Positions 34,661 to 44,138 of a stretch of DNA of 64,000 nucleotides are shown in pieces. A model generated the notes under the pieces. It was not told where the DNA came from and did no database searches. It saw nothing but the letters and a program-made list of their open reading frames with translations. The translations under genes were made by a program, and so were the position numbers. The DNA lies in the NCBI RefSeq assembly GCF_034087045.1, contig NZ_CP139247.1:6102001-6166000 (forward strand). The letters are read 5' to 3'. Every line of letters begins with the position of its first letter. The first letter of the stretch is position 1. The DNA comes from Chitinophaga sancti (GTDB taxonomy: Bacteria > Bacteroidota > Bacteroidia > Chitinophagales > Chitinophagaceae).

Positions 34661-35101
34661 CTCTATCCTAAAAGGCGTAAACCCTTCACTCAATTCCTGA
34701 TGTAACTGTTGTGCCTTAAAAGCCGTCACCTTATTCTGCACCGTAATATGCGCCCTTAACCCCTGTTGATCCTGCTTAATCAACCAGGGCGCAAAAGCCA
34801 CCTGCATCTCTTCATGTAATTTTTTCAACTCATCAGCTACTAATGTATAGGCGACACAGGTACCCATCAAATGTACCTTATTTACTTCCAAAGTAATAGC
34901 CTTTCTATCTGCAAATTTCGTGAGTATATCCCGAATACTCCCTTCATTAGCAGGTAACTTATAAAACAAGGTTATATGTGCGTCCAGGTAGTTGGCATGC
35001 GCAGGAAAATGCTTCTTCCTCAGTGCATTAAAAAACGCCTGATCGCCAGGAGCCATATCCAGTGTAATAATCAGCGTGCCCGTTTGTAAAATTTGTGCCA
35101 T
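34583..35101 (-). CDS. 2'-5' RNA ligase-like 2H phosphoesterase
   Basis: 172 residues from MAQILQTGTL at 35101; a longer frame starts inside the next gene's leader. The two HxT motifs of the 2H superfamily are His42-Ile-Thr44 (LDAHITLFY) and His117-Ile-Thr119 (LRAHITVQN). Such enzymes open or form 2'-5' or 2',3'-cyclic phosphodiester bonds; the substrate is unknown. It is divergent from the GH28 gene with about 51 bases between the starts. Its 3' end has been tandemly copied. Confidence 0.83.
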   Translation of the reverse strand: MAQILQTGTLIITLDMAPGDQAFFNALRKKHFPAHANYLDAHITLFYKLPANEGSIRDILTKFADRKAITLEVNKVHLMGTCVAYTLVADELKKLHEEMQVAFAPWLIKQDQQGLRAHITVQNKVTAFKAQQLHQELSEGFTPFRIEATGFSTWKYLKGPWKLLDRYPFHSK

Positions 35102-35152
35102 GTAAGGCAACAAAAATACGTAAATTAGAAAACGATATAATTCCCACGTTTC

Positions 35153-36601
35153 ATGAAACAACTTTTTCTATTGGCAGTGATCAGTTTTCTATCCCTCCCT
35201 GCCTTTTGCCAAAAGCACCCGGTCGAATATTACCTGAACAAGGCTCCATTCCCCATGCAGGCCATAAAAGACCCGGTCATCCCTTCGGCCAGATTTCTCC
35301 TGAGCGACTATGGCGCTGTCGAAGGCGGATCCGTTTTGAATACAACCGCTTTTGAACGTGTCATCAATGCCTGTGCTGCTGCAGGTGGTGGACATGTTAT
35401 CGTACCTCCAGGCACCTGGCTTACAGGCCCCATCGTACTCAAAAGCAATGTAGACCTACATGTAGAAAAAGGTGCATTCGTATTGTTTACGCCAGACCGT
35501 ACACAATACCCATTATTACCCAATGGCCGTAAATTCGAAGTAGCCCCACCTATTAGTGGGAAAAACCTGGAAAATGTATCCATTACCGGTGATGGCACTT
35601 TTGATGGAAATGGCCAAAGCTGGCGACCGCTAAAGAAAATGAAAGTCACCACCACCCAATGGGACCAGTTCGTTGCTTCAGGCGGTGTAGTGAGTGCCGA
35701 TGGTAAAATATGGTGGCCGAGTAAAGAAGCCATGAATGGAGAAAGCTATCTAAAGACATTAAAACCTGATGCAACAATTACCGATTACCTACCGGCAAGA
35801 GATTTCCTGCGCCCTAAAATGGTAGTGATCCGTAATAGCAACCATGTCCTGATAGATGGGCCTACCTTTCGGAACTCCCCGAATTTCGTCATCAACCCGC
35901 AGAAGGTGAATGACCTCATTATCCGGAATACAAATGTGTTCAATGAAGCCTGGGCACAAAATGGAGATGGCATAGATATCAGTGCCTGCAAAGGTGTAAT
36001 TATTTATCATACCACTGTGAATGCAGGGGATGACGGCATTTGTATGAAATCCAGTGGCGATGGCTCACAGGCGGCCCTTTCCGAAATCCTGATTGCAGAA
36101 TGTATCGTGTACCGCGCCCATGGTGGCTTTGTAATCGGAAGTAATACAGATGGCGGCATGTGCAATATCTATGTTACCCATTGTTCCTTTGAAGGAAGTG
36201 ATGTAGGCATACGGGTGAAAAGCAACCGGGGCAGAGGAGGACTGGTGAAGGACATCTATATTGACAGCATCCGGATGGTAAATATTATAAACGAAGCCAT
36301 CTCTTTTGATACATACTATGAAGCGTCTTCACTTTCAGGAGGGAATGAAAAACTCCCTGAATTTAAAGACTTCTATATCAGTAACATTATTTGTAACGGT
36401 GCAAAAACCGCGATGATGTTTCGTGGATTACCGGAAATGCCTATACATGACCTACACTTTAAAAACGTATACATTCAAGCCAGCAAAGGCGTAGAAGCAG
36501 AAGCCATTAAAGATATTCAGTTTCAAAACGTACAATTTAAAACAACTCAGCAGCCTGCAATTCCACCAGGTGCTGCACCTTTTATTAAAATTTCCTTATG
36601 A
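35153..36601 (+). CDS. Glycoside hydrolase family 28 (polygalacturonase-like)
   Basis: 482 residues with a signal peptide (to FCQ, about 20). Four GH28 signature sites are present: NGDGIDI at 270-276 (Asp272, Asp275), GDDGICMKS with Asp293 and Asp294, AHGGFVIGS with His323, and IRVKS with Arg354 and Lys356. It is a right-handed beta-helix enzyme that should cleave alpha-1,4-galacturonan or a related pectin chain. Its stop overlaps the start of the ankyrin gene (ATGA). Confidence 0.9.
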   Translation: MKQLFLLAVISFLSLPAFCQKHPVEYYLNKAPFPMQAIKDPVIPSARFLLSDYGAVEGGSVLNTTAFERVINACAAAGGGHVIVPPGTWLTGPIVLKSNVDLHVEKGAFVLFTPDRTQYPLLPNGRKFEVAPPISGKNLENVSITGDGTFDGNGQSWRPLKKMKVTTTQWDQFVASGGVVSADGKIWWPSKEAMNGESYLKTLKPDATITDYLPARDFLRPKMVVIRNSNHVLIDGPTFRNSPNFVINPQKVNDLIIRNTNVFNEAWAQNGDGIDISACKGVIIYHTTVNAGDDGICMKSSGDGSQAALSEILIAECIVYRAHGGFVIGSNTDGGMCNIYVTHCSFEGSDVGIRVKSNRGRGGLVKDIYIDSIRMVNIINEAISFDTYYEASSLSGGNEKLPEFKDFYISNIICNGAKTAMMFRGLPEMPIHDLHFKNVYIQASKGVEAEAIKDIQFQNVQFKTTQQPAIPPGAAPFIKISL

Positions 36602-37413
36602 AACCTTACTACTTATTGTTGTTTGTAACTTTCACTGCATGTAATTTTTATGACAAAGACCTGATGCATGCGGTGATCAATAAAGACGAAGCCAGCATAC
36701 GCTACGACCTGAAGCACCATGCCAACACAGAGGTCAAAGATGCGGAGGGCTTCACACCACTCATCAGGGCCGCGGCAGATGATGAACCGAATATTGTCGC
36801 AATGCTTTTGGGTGCCAATGCGAATATTGAGGCAAAGAATACGTTTGGAGAAACGGCTTTGTCTCTGGCTGCTTTCAAAGGATTCAAAACTACTGTAAAT
36901 GTGTTATTGTCTCACAACGCAAATGTCAATGCATTGAACAGGGATAGTGTTACGCCTTTGATGTATGCTGCCAGCAGAGGGCATACTGATATTACAGAAA
37001 TGCTATTGAGACAGGGTGCGCAGTTAGACCTTGTATCCAGGGAAGGGTTGACGCCGCTGGCATATGCAGTATCTAATGAGCATGAAGATATTGCGAAGTT
37101 GTTTTTAGATCATGGGGCGAAAGTAGATTTTAAAATGCATGATCATGAGACAATATTGATATTGTTGGCGAACAGGCATAATGTGTCACTGACAAAGTTG
37201 TTATTGGATCGTGGAGCGGATGTTAATGCGGCGGATGATTATGGGAACACAGCGTTGATGAATGCTTGCAGGAATAGGGATACTGGAATGGTGAAGTTGT
37301 TGTTGGGTTATCATGCGAGGGTGGATGTGAGGGATAGTAATGGAGATTCGCCGTTGGAGCATGCAAAGCGTGCGGGAGATGAGGGAGTGATTAGGTTGGT
37401 AGCACTTAAATAA
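36598..37413 (+). CDS. Ankyrin-repeat lipoprotein
   Basis: 271 residues. A lipobox (FVTFTACNF) suggests a lipid anchor. Then about seven ankyrin repeats fill the protein, with motifs such as GFTPLIRAAADDE, GETALSLAAFKG and SVTPLMYAASRGHTDI. Ankyrin stacks bind other proteins; there is no enzymatic domain. Coupled to GH28 by a four-base overlap, so it may bind or protect against that enzyme or another envelope partner. Confidence 0.85.
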   Translation: MKPYYLLLFVTFTACNFYDKDLMHAVINKDEASIRYDLKHHANTEVKDAEGFTPLIRAAADDEPNIVAMLLGANANIEAKNTFGETALSLAAFKGFKTTVNVLLSHNANVNALNRDSVTPLMYAASRGHTDITEMLLRQGAQLDLVSREGLTPLAYAVSNEHEDIAKLFLDHGAKVDFKMHDHETILILLANRHNVSLTKLLLDRGADVNAADDYGNTALMNACRNRDTGMVKLLLGYHARVDVRDSNGDSPLEHAKRAGDEGVIRLVALK

Positions 37414-37822
37414 AAACTCGCTTTCACGTTCAGCAAATGGGAGTTTCTACTTTATTTTCACTCAATAAATCACTCATACAATCCATTAAAATAAGAAACT
37501 CACTTTCACATTACAGCAAATGCGAGTTTCTTATTTATTTTTACTCAATAAATCACCTGACAATTCATTAAATAAGAAACTCGCTTTTACATTACAGCAA
37601 ATACGAGTTTCTTATTTATTTTTACTCAATAAATCACTCATACAATCCATTAAAATAAGAAACTCGCTTTTACATTACAGCAAAAGCGAGTTTCTTATTT
37701 ATTTTTACTCAATAAATCACTCATACAATCCATTAAAATAAGAAACTCGCTTTTACATTACAGCAAAAACGAGTTTCTACCTTATTTTCAATCAACAAAT
37801 CACTGAGACATTACAAATCACT
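37410..37822. repeat. Five tandem 82-base units, each with a hairpin
   Basis: Units start at about 37410, 37491, 37571, 37654 and 37736. Each has the stem GAAACTCGCTTTT / AAAAGCGAGTTTC around ACATTACAG, followed by TTATTTATTTTTACTCAATA and AATCACTCATACAATCC. Units three and four are nearly identical; the outer ones diverge. The array fills the gap between two convergent genes. On the minus strand the element AGTGATTT in every unit matches the end of the beta-helix gene (AGTGATTTGTAA), which suggests the array grew from that gene tail. Confidence 0.9.
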
Positions 37823-38689
37823 TAACCCTGCAGCATTACCTGTCCCACTCAAACCACTGTAAATAATCACTCCCTTCGCATTCCCATTCCTTGTAAAACC
37901 CCAACCCGGAGAGTTATAATTCGCCACGCAGTTTGTAATAGTATGTGCAATGCTCTGACCAGAGCTACCCAACTTAAACCCATTACCATCGCCATTAGAA
38001 CCTTTACCATTATGTTCCGCAGTACAACCACTGATCTTTACAGGAGATGGATTACCATACAGATCCCATCCATCATCTGAATTGTAAGAAGCATAGCAAC
38101 CGGTAAATGAATTACCAGTACCACTTGACAGCTTACATGCAAAACCATCTGCATCTTCACCACCGGCAGATACATCATAGTTCTGATTAGAATTACAATT
38201 ATTAATACTTACATTATAGGCGCCATTGTACACCTGTATACCCGTATTCCCATTGTAATCAGAAGTGATGTTGTTCACGTAATTATTGCCTCCTGACTGG
38301 AATACGATGCCGGAAGAGGGTCCACCGGTAATACGCATGTTCTGGATATTCCAATAGCTACCATTTACTTTCACTGCCCAACTACCAGCGCCGGCAGCAT
38401 TAAGTGTTCCACCATAAATATTGATCTTGGAACTGGAAGTACCGCTATTGAGTAATTGTAGGGTACTGGTCAGGTTAATAGTGCCGCTGATGGCGATGAC
38501 ATCACCTGCTTTAGCATTGGCTACGGCTGTTTTCAAAGCAGCTTCGGTAGTGACTGTAGTGGTAGCCGCGGCGGTTACTTCGCCGATAGCGGCAGTGGAA
38601 ACAGGAGAAGGCAGCTTCACCTGATCTTCGTTTTTGCTACAGCTGGTACATGCTAATACCAATAGGGCAATCATCAGATTGATCTTCAT
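37811..38689 (-). CDS. Right-handed beta-helix lipoprotein, PL9-like pectate lyase
   Basis: 292 residues. Lipobox LACTSC (Cys about 16). A short N-terminal linker is followed by parallel beta-helix coils from about residue 65; DADGFACKLSSGTGNSF and NSDDGWDLYG are the conserved calcium/active-site region of family 9 polysaccharide lyases. It probably cleaves pectin or a similar polyuronide and fits with the nearby GH28. The protein is shorter than most PL9 enzymes, so it may be a minimal catalytic domain. Confidence 0.75.
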   Translation of the reverse strand: MKINLMIALLVLACTSCSKNEDQVKLPSPVSTAAIGEVTAAATTTVTTEAALKTAVANAKAGDVIAISGTINLTSTLQLLNSGTSSSKINIYGGTLNAAGAGSWAVKVNGSYWNIQNMRITGGPSSGIVFQSGGNNYVNNITSDYNGNTGIQVYNGAYNVSINNCNSNQNYDVSAGGEDADGFACKLSSGTGNSFTGCYASYNSDDGWDLYGNPSPVKISGCTAEHNGKGSNGDGNGFKLGSSGQSIAHTITNCVANYNSPGWGFTRNGNAKGVIIYSGLSGTGNAAGLSDL

Positions 38690-38927
38690 AACTAGGAAAT
38701 AAGAGGTTAAGAAATGAGGGTATCTTAGCTGCGCAACTATGTCAATTTTACAATTAAATACAGGATAAGTGAATAAGAGAGCGGGGATTTATTTACGCAA
38801 TCGTTCCCGGCAACGATGGCGGATGTTGGGGTTGGTATTATTTGAGGGCAATAACAGGCAAATGCTGGTATTGCCCTCTATCTGAATTTATATTTTTGGG
38901 GGGATGGTTATAAATTCCATATCTACT

Positions 38928-38993
38928 TTTTACTAAATACCATCTCACGAATACTTCAAATTTTACCTATATAACATCTCACGGATATTTTAA
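38928..38993 (-). repeat. 33-base tandem copy of the trehalase gene's 3' end
   Basis: The unit at 38961-38993 contains the last codons and TGA stop of trehalase; a copy at 38928-38960 matches at about 26 of 33 positions, sharing TTTTAC and CATCTCACG exactly. Confidence 0.7.
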
Positions 38994-40535
38994 CTCCCCT
39001 CTCTCCTGCAAATGCAATATCTTCAACAACACGCCATTCGTCCAACCAAACCCATCCTGGTTTGGATACTCTCCTCCCCCACCAGCAAGCGTCGTATCCA
39101 CCACATTATACTTCTCCAACAATTTTCCTGTCGCCCTAAAGGTCTTAATATTCAAATGCGACCATCTTGAAGCAATCTCTCCCGCCAACGTATCCTTATG
39201 ATATTTCATCAAACCTGCAATCGCCATCCAATGCAGAGGTGCCCATCCATTCGGCGCATCCCATTGCTGCCCTGTCTCTATCGGCGTTGCCACCAATCCA
39301 CCAGGTTGCAAAAATTCCTCCTGCAATTCCCTCACCATCTTATCCGCCTGTGCCGGCGAAGCAATGCCAAAAAACAATGGGTATATGCCAGCAAGACTTG
39401 GTATTCCCGTCTGGGCATTCTTCCTGAAATCATAATCCATGAACCATCCCTTGCTATCATCCCAGCAATATTTAATGATATCTTCCGCTCTTTGCTTCGC
39501 CGCTTTTTCAAATTCTGCAGCTTTTGAAGTATTCCCTTTTTCACGATAAGCTGCTGCCAATGTCATTTCCAGGTGATACATTAAACAATTCAGATCCACA
39601 GGCACAATATCCGTCACATGAATCGTTTTCAACGAATGTCCATCTTCAAACCATCGGCTACTAAAATCCCAGCCGGTTTCAGCACCGGAGCGCAACTCCC
39701 TGTAAACTGTTTCTTTGGATTTATTATTGAAAGGCCGTTGAGCAGTCTGAATGTCCTCCGTCCATGCTTCTTCCCGTGGCCATGTTCCTTTATCAAAATA
39801 CCTGTTCAATATATGTCCGTCTGGCAGGTATACCACATGTTCATCCGTTTCCTTTTGTGCGGAATGCATCCAGAAATCATATTCTTTCTGCAAAGCATCC
39901 AGGTAAAATGAAACGGGACGATTATCCAGTTCCAGCATCAATGAAAAGAAAGGCGGCTGTGAACGTGTCAGGTAATAGGTACGATTGCCATTGGGAATAC
40001 TACCATGGTTCTCAATTAGCCATACAAAGTTCTTGATGATATTATCAATTTGAGCTGTATCACCGTCTTCTTTCAGACCGAGCATGGTGAAGTAACTATC
40101 CCAGTAATATACTTCCCTGAATCTTCCACCGGGTACGATGTACGGATGTGGCAAAGGGATGAGCGAGCCACCCGTCTCCTGCTTATCAGGCGTACGTTGC
40201 AACACCTTCCATAATGAACGGATATGCGCAGACACATCCTGTGTGGTATCAGTCATATAATTAGCCGCAGCAGGTGCCGGAATTGTAAAATGGTCATTTA
40301 CAAAATCAGTCAGCCGGAAAGAGGAATGTTGTTTTTGTCTTCTGTAATCAGTCATTATCTCGCCGGGTGTCTTCTTTGGGATAGCATCTGCAAAAGTTTT
40401 GCTATCCGGGAAAATATGTGCTGATTGTACGTCTTCAAAAAGCCCTGGAAATAGTTGGACAGGAGACTCCTCTTTGGCAGTAGGTCTACAGGCTGCAAAG
40501 AGTACGATCAGGCAAATGATAGGTATTGTTCTCAT
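38979..40535 (-). CDS. treA: Alpha,alpha-trehalase (GH37)
   Basis: 518 residues. Lipobox FAACRP indicates a lipoprotein exposed in the periplasm or at the surface. Both GH37 signatures are visible: PGGRFREVYYWDSYFTMLGL (about 130-150) and QWDAPNGWAPLHW (about 440-452), plus the Gly-rich GGGGEYPNQDGFGW near the end. It hydrolyses trehalose to two glucose. It is preceded by a region of decayed repeats and no clear promoter. Confidence 0.92.
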   Translation of the reverse strand: MRTIPIICLIVLFAACRPTAKEESPVQLFPGLFEDVQSAHIFPDSKTFADAIPKKTPGEIMTDYRRQKQHSSFRLTDFVNDHFTIPAPAAANYMTDTTQDVSAHIRSLWKVLQRTPDKQETGGSLIPLPHPYIVPGGRFREVYYWDSYFTMLGLKEDGDTAQIDNIIKNFVWLIENHGSIPNGNRTYYLTRSQPPFFSLMLELDNRPVSFYLDALQKEYDFWMHSAQKETDEHVVYLPDGHILNRYFDKGTWPREEAWTEDIQTAQRPFNNKSKETVYRELRSGAETGWDFSSRWFEDGHSLKTIHVTDIVPVDLNCLMYHLEMTLAAAYREKGNTSKAAEFEKAAKQRAEDIIKYCWDDSKGWFMDYDFRKNAQTGIPSLAGIYPLFFGIASPAQADKMVRELQEEFLQPGGLVATPIETGQQWDAPNGWAPLHWMAIAGLMKYHKDTLAGEIASRWSHLNIKTFRATGKLLEKYNVVDTTLAGGGGEYPNQDGFGWTNGVLLKILHLQERGELKYP

Positions 40536-40986
40536 ACTGTTCTGTTCAATTAGTGACCCTGCTGCAATTCTCCTGCCACTTCTTCAATAATAATAGTGGC
40601 GATGGTGGCTTGTGACTGTGCAGGAATATTTGTGTGCAAACTTCTCACTCTTCTACTTCTATAACGGTGGCGATGCTATCTTTTGTTCTTCGATAGTTTT
40701 TTATCATGTCGTTTTTTGCACCAGACTGCCAGATCTAATTATTTACCCTGCTGCAATCCTTCTCACTTCTGCTTCCATCACGGTGGCGATGCTATCTTTA
40801 GACTATGCAGCAAAGGTTCGTGGAAATAACGACTAAGACCTGACTTCATAACAATGGATTGTTATTGAATTTAAGAATTATTCTGGTAAAAAGAAAATCG
40901 CCTTACTAATCTTCCTCAGATCAATAAGGCAGGTATTTTGAAAATGCACACGATTCAATTATATAGTCATTATGAGTTTCAACCAA
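40536..40986. repeat. Three decayed copies of a lost gene's 3' end
   Basis: Three related segments lie at about 40549-40612, 40640-40684 and 40737-40803. On the minus strand each reads like a coding tail ending in a stop: KDSIATVMEAEVRRIAAG then TAA (third), KDSIATVIEVEE then TGA (second), and ATIATIIIEEVAGELQQG-H then TAA (first). The core GCATCGCCACCGT is shared by the second and third copies, and ATTGCAGCAGGGT by the first and third. No body of the gene remains nearby. Confidence 0.6.
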
Positions 40987-41589
40987 TTAATTCCAGCTAA
41001 ACGCAACCTGCATCCTTTTAGTAAAAATCCATTTCATATAAAAATGAATAACTTTCTTTGCTTGCCTGATTAGATCCCCTGACGATTCATTGAGCGAAAA
41101 ACCTATCCAGTAGTTATTCGCTGATATAGGCGTAATGGTGATACTTGTCAAATAGCGGTGAAAGAACAAAGTAGTCTCCTCTAACATAATCAAAAAAACT
41201 TCATCATCAGTACCGGCAGTCGTATCATGCATTCCTTGGGCCGTTTCATTTAGCAACTCATCAAGTTCATATCTAAGTGCATCCAGTGTATTATCAAAAT
41301 TGAACTTTTGATATTGACCAACATGGTTATCCTCCGGTGAAATCTCAACACTCATGTAATGTTCCAGATCAATACAAGGGTGTTCAATATCATATTTATT
41401 ATTCCAATCGTCAAGAATATCCGCTGGCACGAGTTTCAACCTTGCCACTATTTCTTTGAAAGGTATATTGTCATTCTTCATCTGAAGAAACACAATATAA
41501 AACTGATAGAATCCGCTATGACCGGGCATATAAAAGGTTTTTACGTTGATTTCGTAAACATAGTCAATTTCTATTCCAATACATTTCAC
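40987..41589 (-). CDS. Hypothetical protein
   Basis: 200 residues, acidic, without a signal peptide or membrane segment. I do not recognise it. The C-terminal half has NYWIGFSLNESSGDLIRQAK and a Trp/aromatic-rich end (HFYMKWIFTKRMQVAFSWN). A later start at about 41481 (MKNDNIPFKEI) is possible and would remove 36 residues. It is flanked by repeats on its 3' side and is divergent from the next gene. Confidence 0.55.
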   Translation of the reverse strand: MKCIGIEIDYVYEINVKTFYMPGHSGFYQFYIVFLQMKNDNIPFKEIVARLKLVPADILDDWNNKYDIEHPCIDLEHYMSVEISPEDNHVGQYQKFNFDNTLDALRYELDELLNETAQGMHDTTAGTDDEVFLIMLEETTLFFHRYLTSITITPISANNYWIGFSLNESSGDLIRQAKKVIHFYMKWIFTKRMQVAFSWN

Positions 41590-41778
41590 AGATGAATATT
41601 TAACATTGAAATTGTGTGTTCTTACAAGTGAGTGTTTTATTTAATCCGCGTGATTTACTTTAAATATCGCCTGTCAGTTTTAATCTTCCAGTTATTTTTT
41701 AGGAAATGATACGTTCAATCTTTTTCTGCCGAAAACACTTCAAATTGATTTTATCCTGAAAATGCGCAATTTTGTACA

Positions 41779-42276
41779 ATGGCACTCATACAGCAATACA
41801 ATCCTTTTGAGCCACTCACTGTAGAAAGAATTCAGCAATTGCTGCTGATGGGGCAACCAATTTTAGTCGTACAGCGGTTTCAATGGACAGGGATCACCAA
41901 TGGAGCTGGTTTTATGGCGACAAGATATAGTTATCCCGAAGATGCCGCTGATCATTTAGCGAATCTATTGCCTAATGAAGGTAAATCGGTAGATTTGTCC
42001 ATACCCGCACAACGGGATAAGCTGTTGGCGTTGTTGGCACCTGGTTCAACTTATCAGGTTTATATCGACTCTCTGAAAAACAAAAACTGGGCAAAGCAGA
42101 TGCAAAAGGTTTATGCTGAAGATGTTCGGAAATATATCCGTAGCCAGACACAGCTAAAACCTGACAGAGATAAGGGTGTGGATATAAACTTTTACCTCCA
42201 TTATGGCCGTGTGATGGCTATTATCAATACGGGCACACAACGGCTGGAAGTGCCTTTTTATGATATTATCAAATGA
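41779..42276 (+). CDS. Hypothetical protein upstream of SRAP gene
   Basis: 165 residues, soluble, no signal peptide. Motifs such as VQRFQWTGITNGAGFMATRY and INFYLHYGRVMAIINTG do not match a family I know. Only six bases separate it from the SRAP gene, so it probably shares a transcript and perhaps a role in DNA damage tolerance. A function cannot be assigned. Confidence 0.65.
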   Translation: MALIQQYNPFEPLTVERIQQLLLMGQPILVVQRFQWTGITNGAGFMATRYSYPEDAADHLANLLPNEGKSVDLSIPAQRDKLLALLAPGSTYQVYIDSLKNKNWAKQMQKVYAEDVRKYIRSQTQLKPDRDKGVDINFYLHYGRVMAIINTGTQRLEVPFYDIIK

Positions 42277-42282
42277 TCCTTT

Positions 42283-43092
42283 ATGTGTTACGATGTCTCT
42301 TTTCATACGAATATTCAACTAACGCTTGATATCTTTCCTAATCTTCAGGATAACAGGCAAATGGAATTGAACAGTGATGCGCTTATTCATGTGGAAGGCC
42401 ATGCGCTTCCTTTGTATTATGTAATTAATACCAAGGATGGGGCTCCACAGCTGACAAATATGGAATGGGGTGTGACGCCTTTGTATGTAAAAGATCCGAA
42501 GGAAAGGAAGGCAAGGCGGTCCGGGATGATAAATGCCAGAAGTGAGCGGATACTGGATGACCATAAGTCTTATTGGTATAGGATCCGGAATAACCGTTGC
42601 CTGATTCCGGTGAGCGGGATTTTTGAGCACCGGCAGATAAATGGGTGGAAGAATAAGGTGCCTTATCTGGTGCAAATGAAGGGGATGCCTTTGTTCTTTT
42701 TGCCGGGATTATATCAGGAGAGTACGGAGGTTGATACTGCTACAGGTGAGTTATTCCAGGCAGGTACGTACACTTTGATTACGCGTCCGGCGAATGAGTT
42801 GATGGCCCAGATACATAATAGTGGGGAGAATAAGCATCGGATGCCGCTTTTTGTTCATCATGAGATGGCGAAACAGTGGATTGATCCGGAGTTGTCTGAG
42901 GCTGGGGTGCGGGAGGTGTTGAATTATGAGATACCCGTGGATGAATTGAGTTATAGTACGGTATATACGATTCGTGGAGCGAAGCTGCGGCCTGATCATA
43001 AGGAGAAGGATACGCCTTGGGAATGGCAGGCGTTGCCACCGTTGGGGAATGATACGCCGCTGAATGCGGGGACGCAGCAAAGTTTGTTTTAG
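42283..43092 (+). CDS. SRAP-domain protein (YedK/HMCES-like)
   Basis: 269 residues. The catalytic Cys2 directly follows the initiator Met (MCYDVSF). NARSERI, RCLIPVSGIFEH (catalytic Glu) and NKHRMPLFV (His) are the other conserved SRAP sites. HMCES and YedK form a thiazolidine DNA-protein crosslink with abasic sites in single-stranded DNA, shielding them from cleavage. It is slightly longer than YedK. Confidence 0.9.
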   Translation: MCYDVSFHTNIQLTLDIFPNLQDNRQMELNSDALIHVEGHALPLYYVINTKDGAPQLTNMEWGVTPLYVKDPKERKARRSGMINARSERILDDHKSYWYRIRNNRCLIPVSGIFEHRQINGWKNKVPYLVQMKGMPLFFLPGLYQESTEVDTATGELFQAGTYTLITRPANELMAQIHNSGENKHRMPLFVHHEMAKQWIDPELSEAGVREVLNYEIPVDELSYSTVYTIRGAKLRPDHKEKDTPWEWQALPPLGNDTPLNAGTQQSLF

Positions 43093-43538
43093 AATTGCGT
43101 TGGCTGAGGGAAAAGCATTAATAAGATACTTTCAGACATCATACATTAGAAAATAACCAATTGAAGGAATAACCTTCGGCAATGAATGCCGGTCCGGTTC
43201 CATGAGTTTAATCAATTAATGAATAATCAGGTAAAGTAACAGGTACGGCCGGTTAATTCCAAAGGCCTGGACACAAACCATAACTTATTAATAAGCAATT
43301 AATTAAACAATAACTGTTACCCAATTAATGCCTTCACAGATGCAATCTATTAATTAGTTTCCTGTTGAAGTATAAGCCATTGCCAAAGATTGTCGGCAAG
43401 GACAAACAAGTCATAACAAAACTGATATTCAACCAGTTACCAAATCTGCTCATGCTAAAAACGCGCTCAAACCAATAAAAACCTCCATTTGCACACCTCC
43501 CTTCCTGTTAGCGGATACCCCCGTAGAGACAGCTTCCA
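43093..43538. other. Convergent gap without a gene
   Basis: 446 AT-rich bases between convergent genes. ATTAATTAA-like words recur (about 43216, 43285, 43299, 43324, 43347). Two weak inverted repeats are visible: CGGCA/TGCCG at 43177-43191 and TTGCC/GGCAA at 43380-43399. I see no open frame, clear terminator or RNA gene. Confidence 0.5.
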
Positions 43539-44138
43539 TTATTCCTTTAACTGATCCAGGACAGAACCAATCTCTTTAAGATACCTCCCATAGCTAAGTC
43601 TTATTCCAAATTCCAAAAATCCATATACTATTATTGTAGATATCGCCAGAATGATAACTCCTAAAGTAAGCAGGTGGCTTTGATCCATCAGGGAGGCTAA
43701 AGGAATTTTCGCTACCAAATACAGGAAAGTCATTATCACTAAAATTGGTATCAGGGCATAATTGAAAGACCTATACATCTCTATATTTACTTTTATATCG
43801 TAATACAAGCTGTAAAGACTGTCTTTTGAGTTGAGTGTGTAATTATAAAGACGGTTGTAAAAGAAGTAAAACCGGATCATATAATAGATTGAAATGATGA
43901 CCAGAAAACCATAAGTCATATAAAAAGCCAGCTGAAAGTTGCTATGAAGACCCAACATTTGAGGGGAAAAGCCTACTACGATCATTCCAAATAATTGAAA
44001 GATCAACTCTGTACGCATGGTACTTCTTATTTTCTTTACAGGAGAATTCTTGCCCTTAAGATCGCTGAGGGCGTTTGGTAATTGAATGTTTTCATTGCCT
44101 TCCTGATTCCAGGCAGCCTGGATGTCGTCAAAATTCAT
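43539..44138 (-). CDS. Four-helix membrane protein, partner of the ECF sigma factor
   Basis: 199 residues. A soluble N-terminus (NFDDIQAAWNQEGNENIQLP) is followed by four membrane helices (about 46-64, 70-93, 122-140 and 150-172). It overlaps the sigma-factor gene by 11 bases. The NFDDIQAAWNQ-type start is seen in small proteins encoded next to ECF sigma factors in Bacteroidota. An anti-sigma role is plausible by context, but no zinc-binding or FecR-like motif is present. Confidence 0.65.
   Translation of the reverse strand: MNFDDIQAAWNQEGNENIQLPNALSDLKGKNSPVKKIRSTMRTELIFQLFGMIVVGFSPQMLGLHSNFQLAFYMTYGFLVIISIYYMIRFYFFYNRLYNYTLNSKDSLYSLYYDIKVNIEMYRSFNYALIPILVIMTFLYLVAKIPLASLMDQSHLLTLGVIILAISTIIVYGFLEFGIRLSYGRYLKEIGSVLDQLKE

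Noticed and set aside
37520..37741. 73-codon plus-strand frame within the hairpin array
   Set aside because: It is made of repeat units (YLFLLNKS repeated) and exists only because the unit lacks stops in that phase.
37410..37822. CRISPR array
   Set aside because: Units are contiguous 82-base repeats without unique spacers and no cas genes are present.
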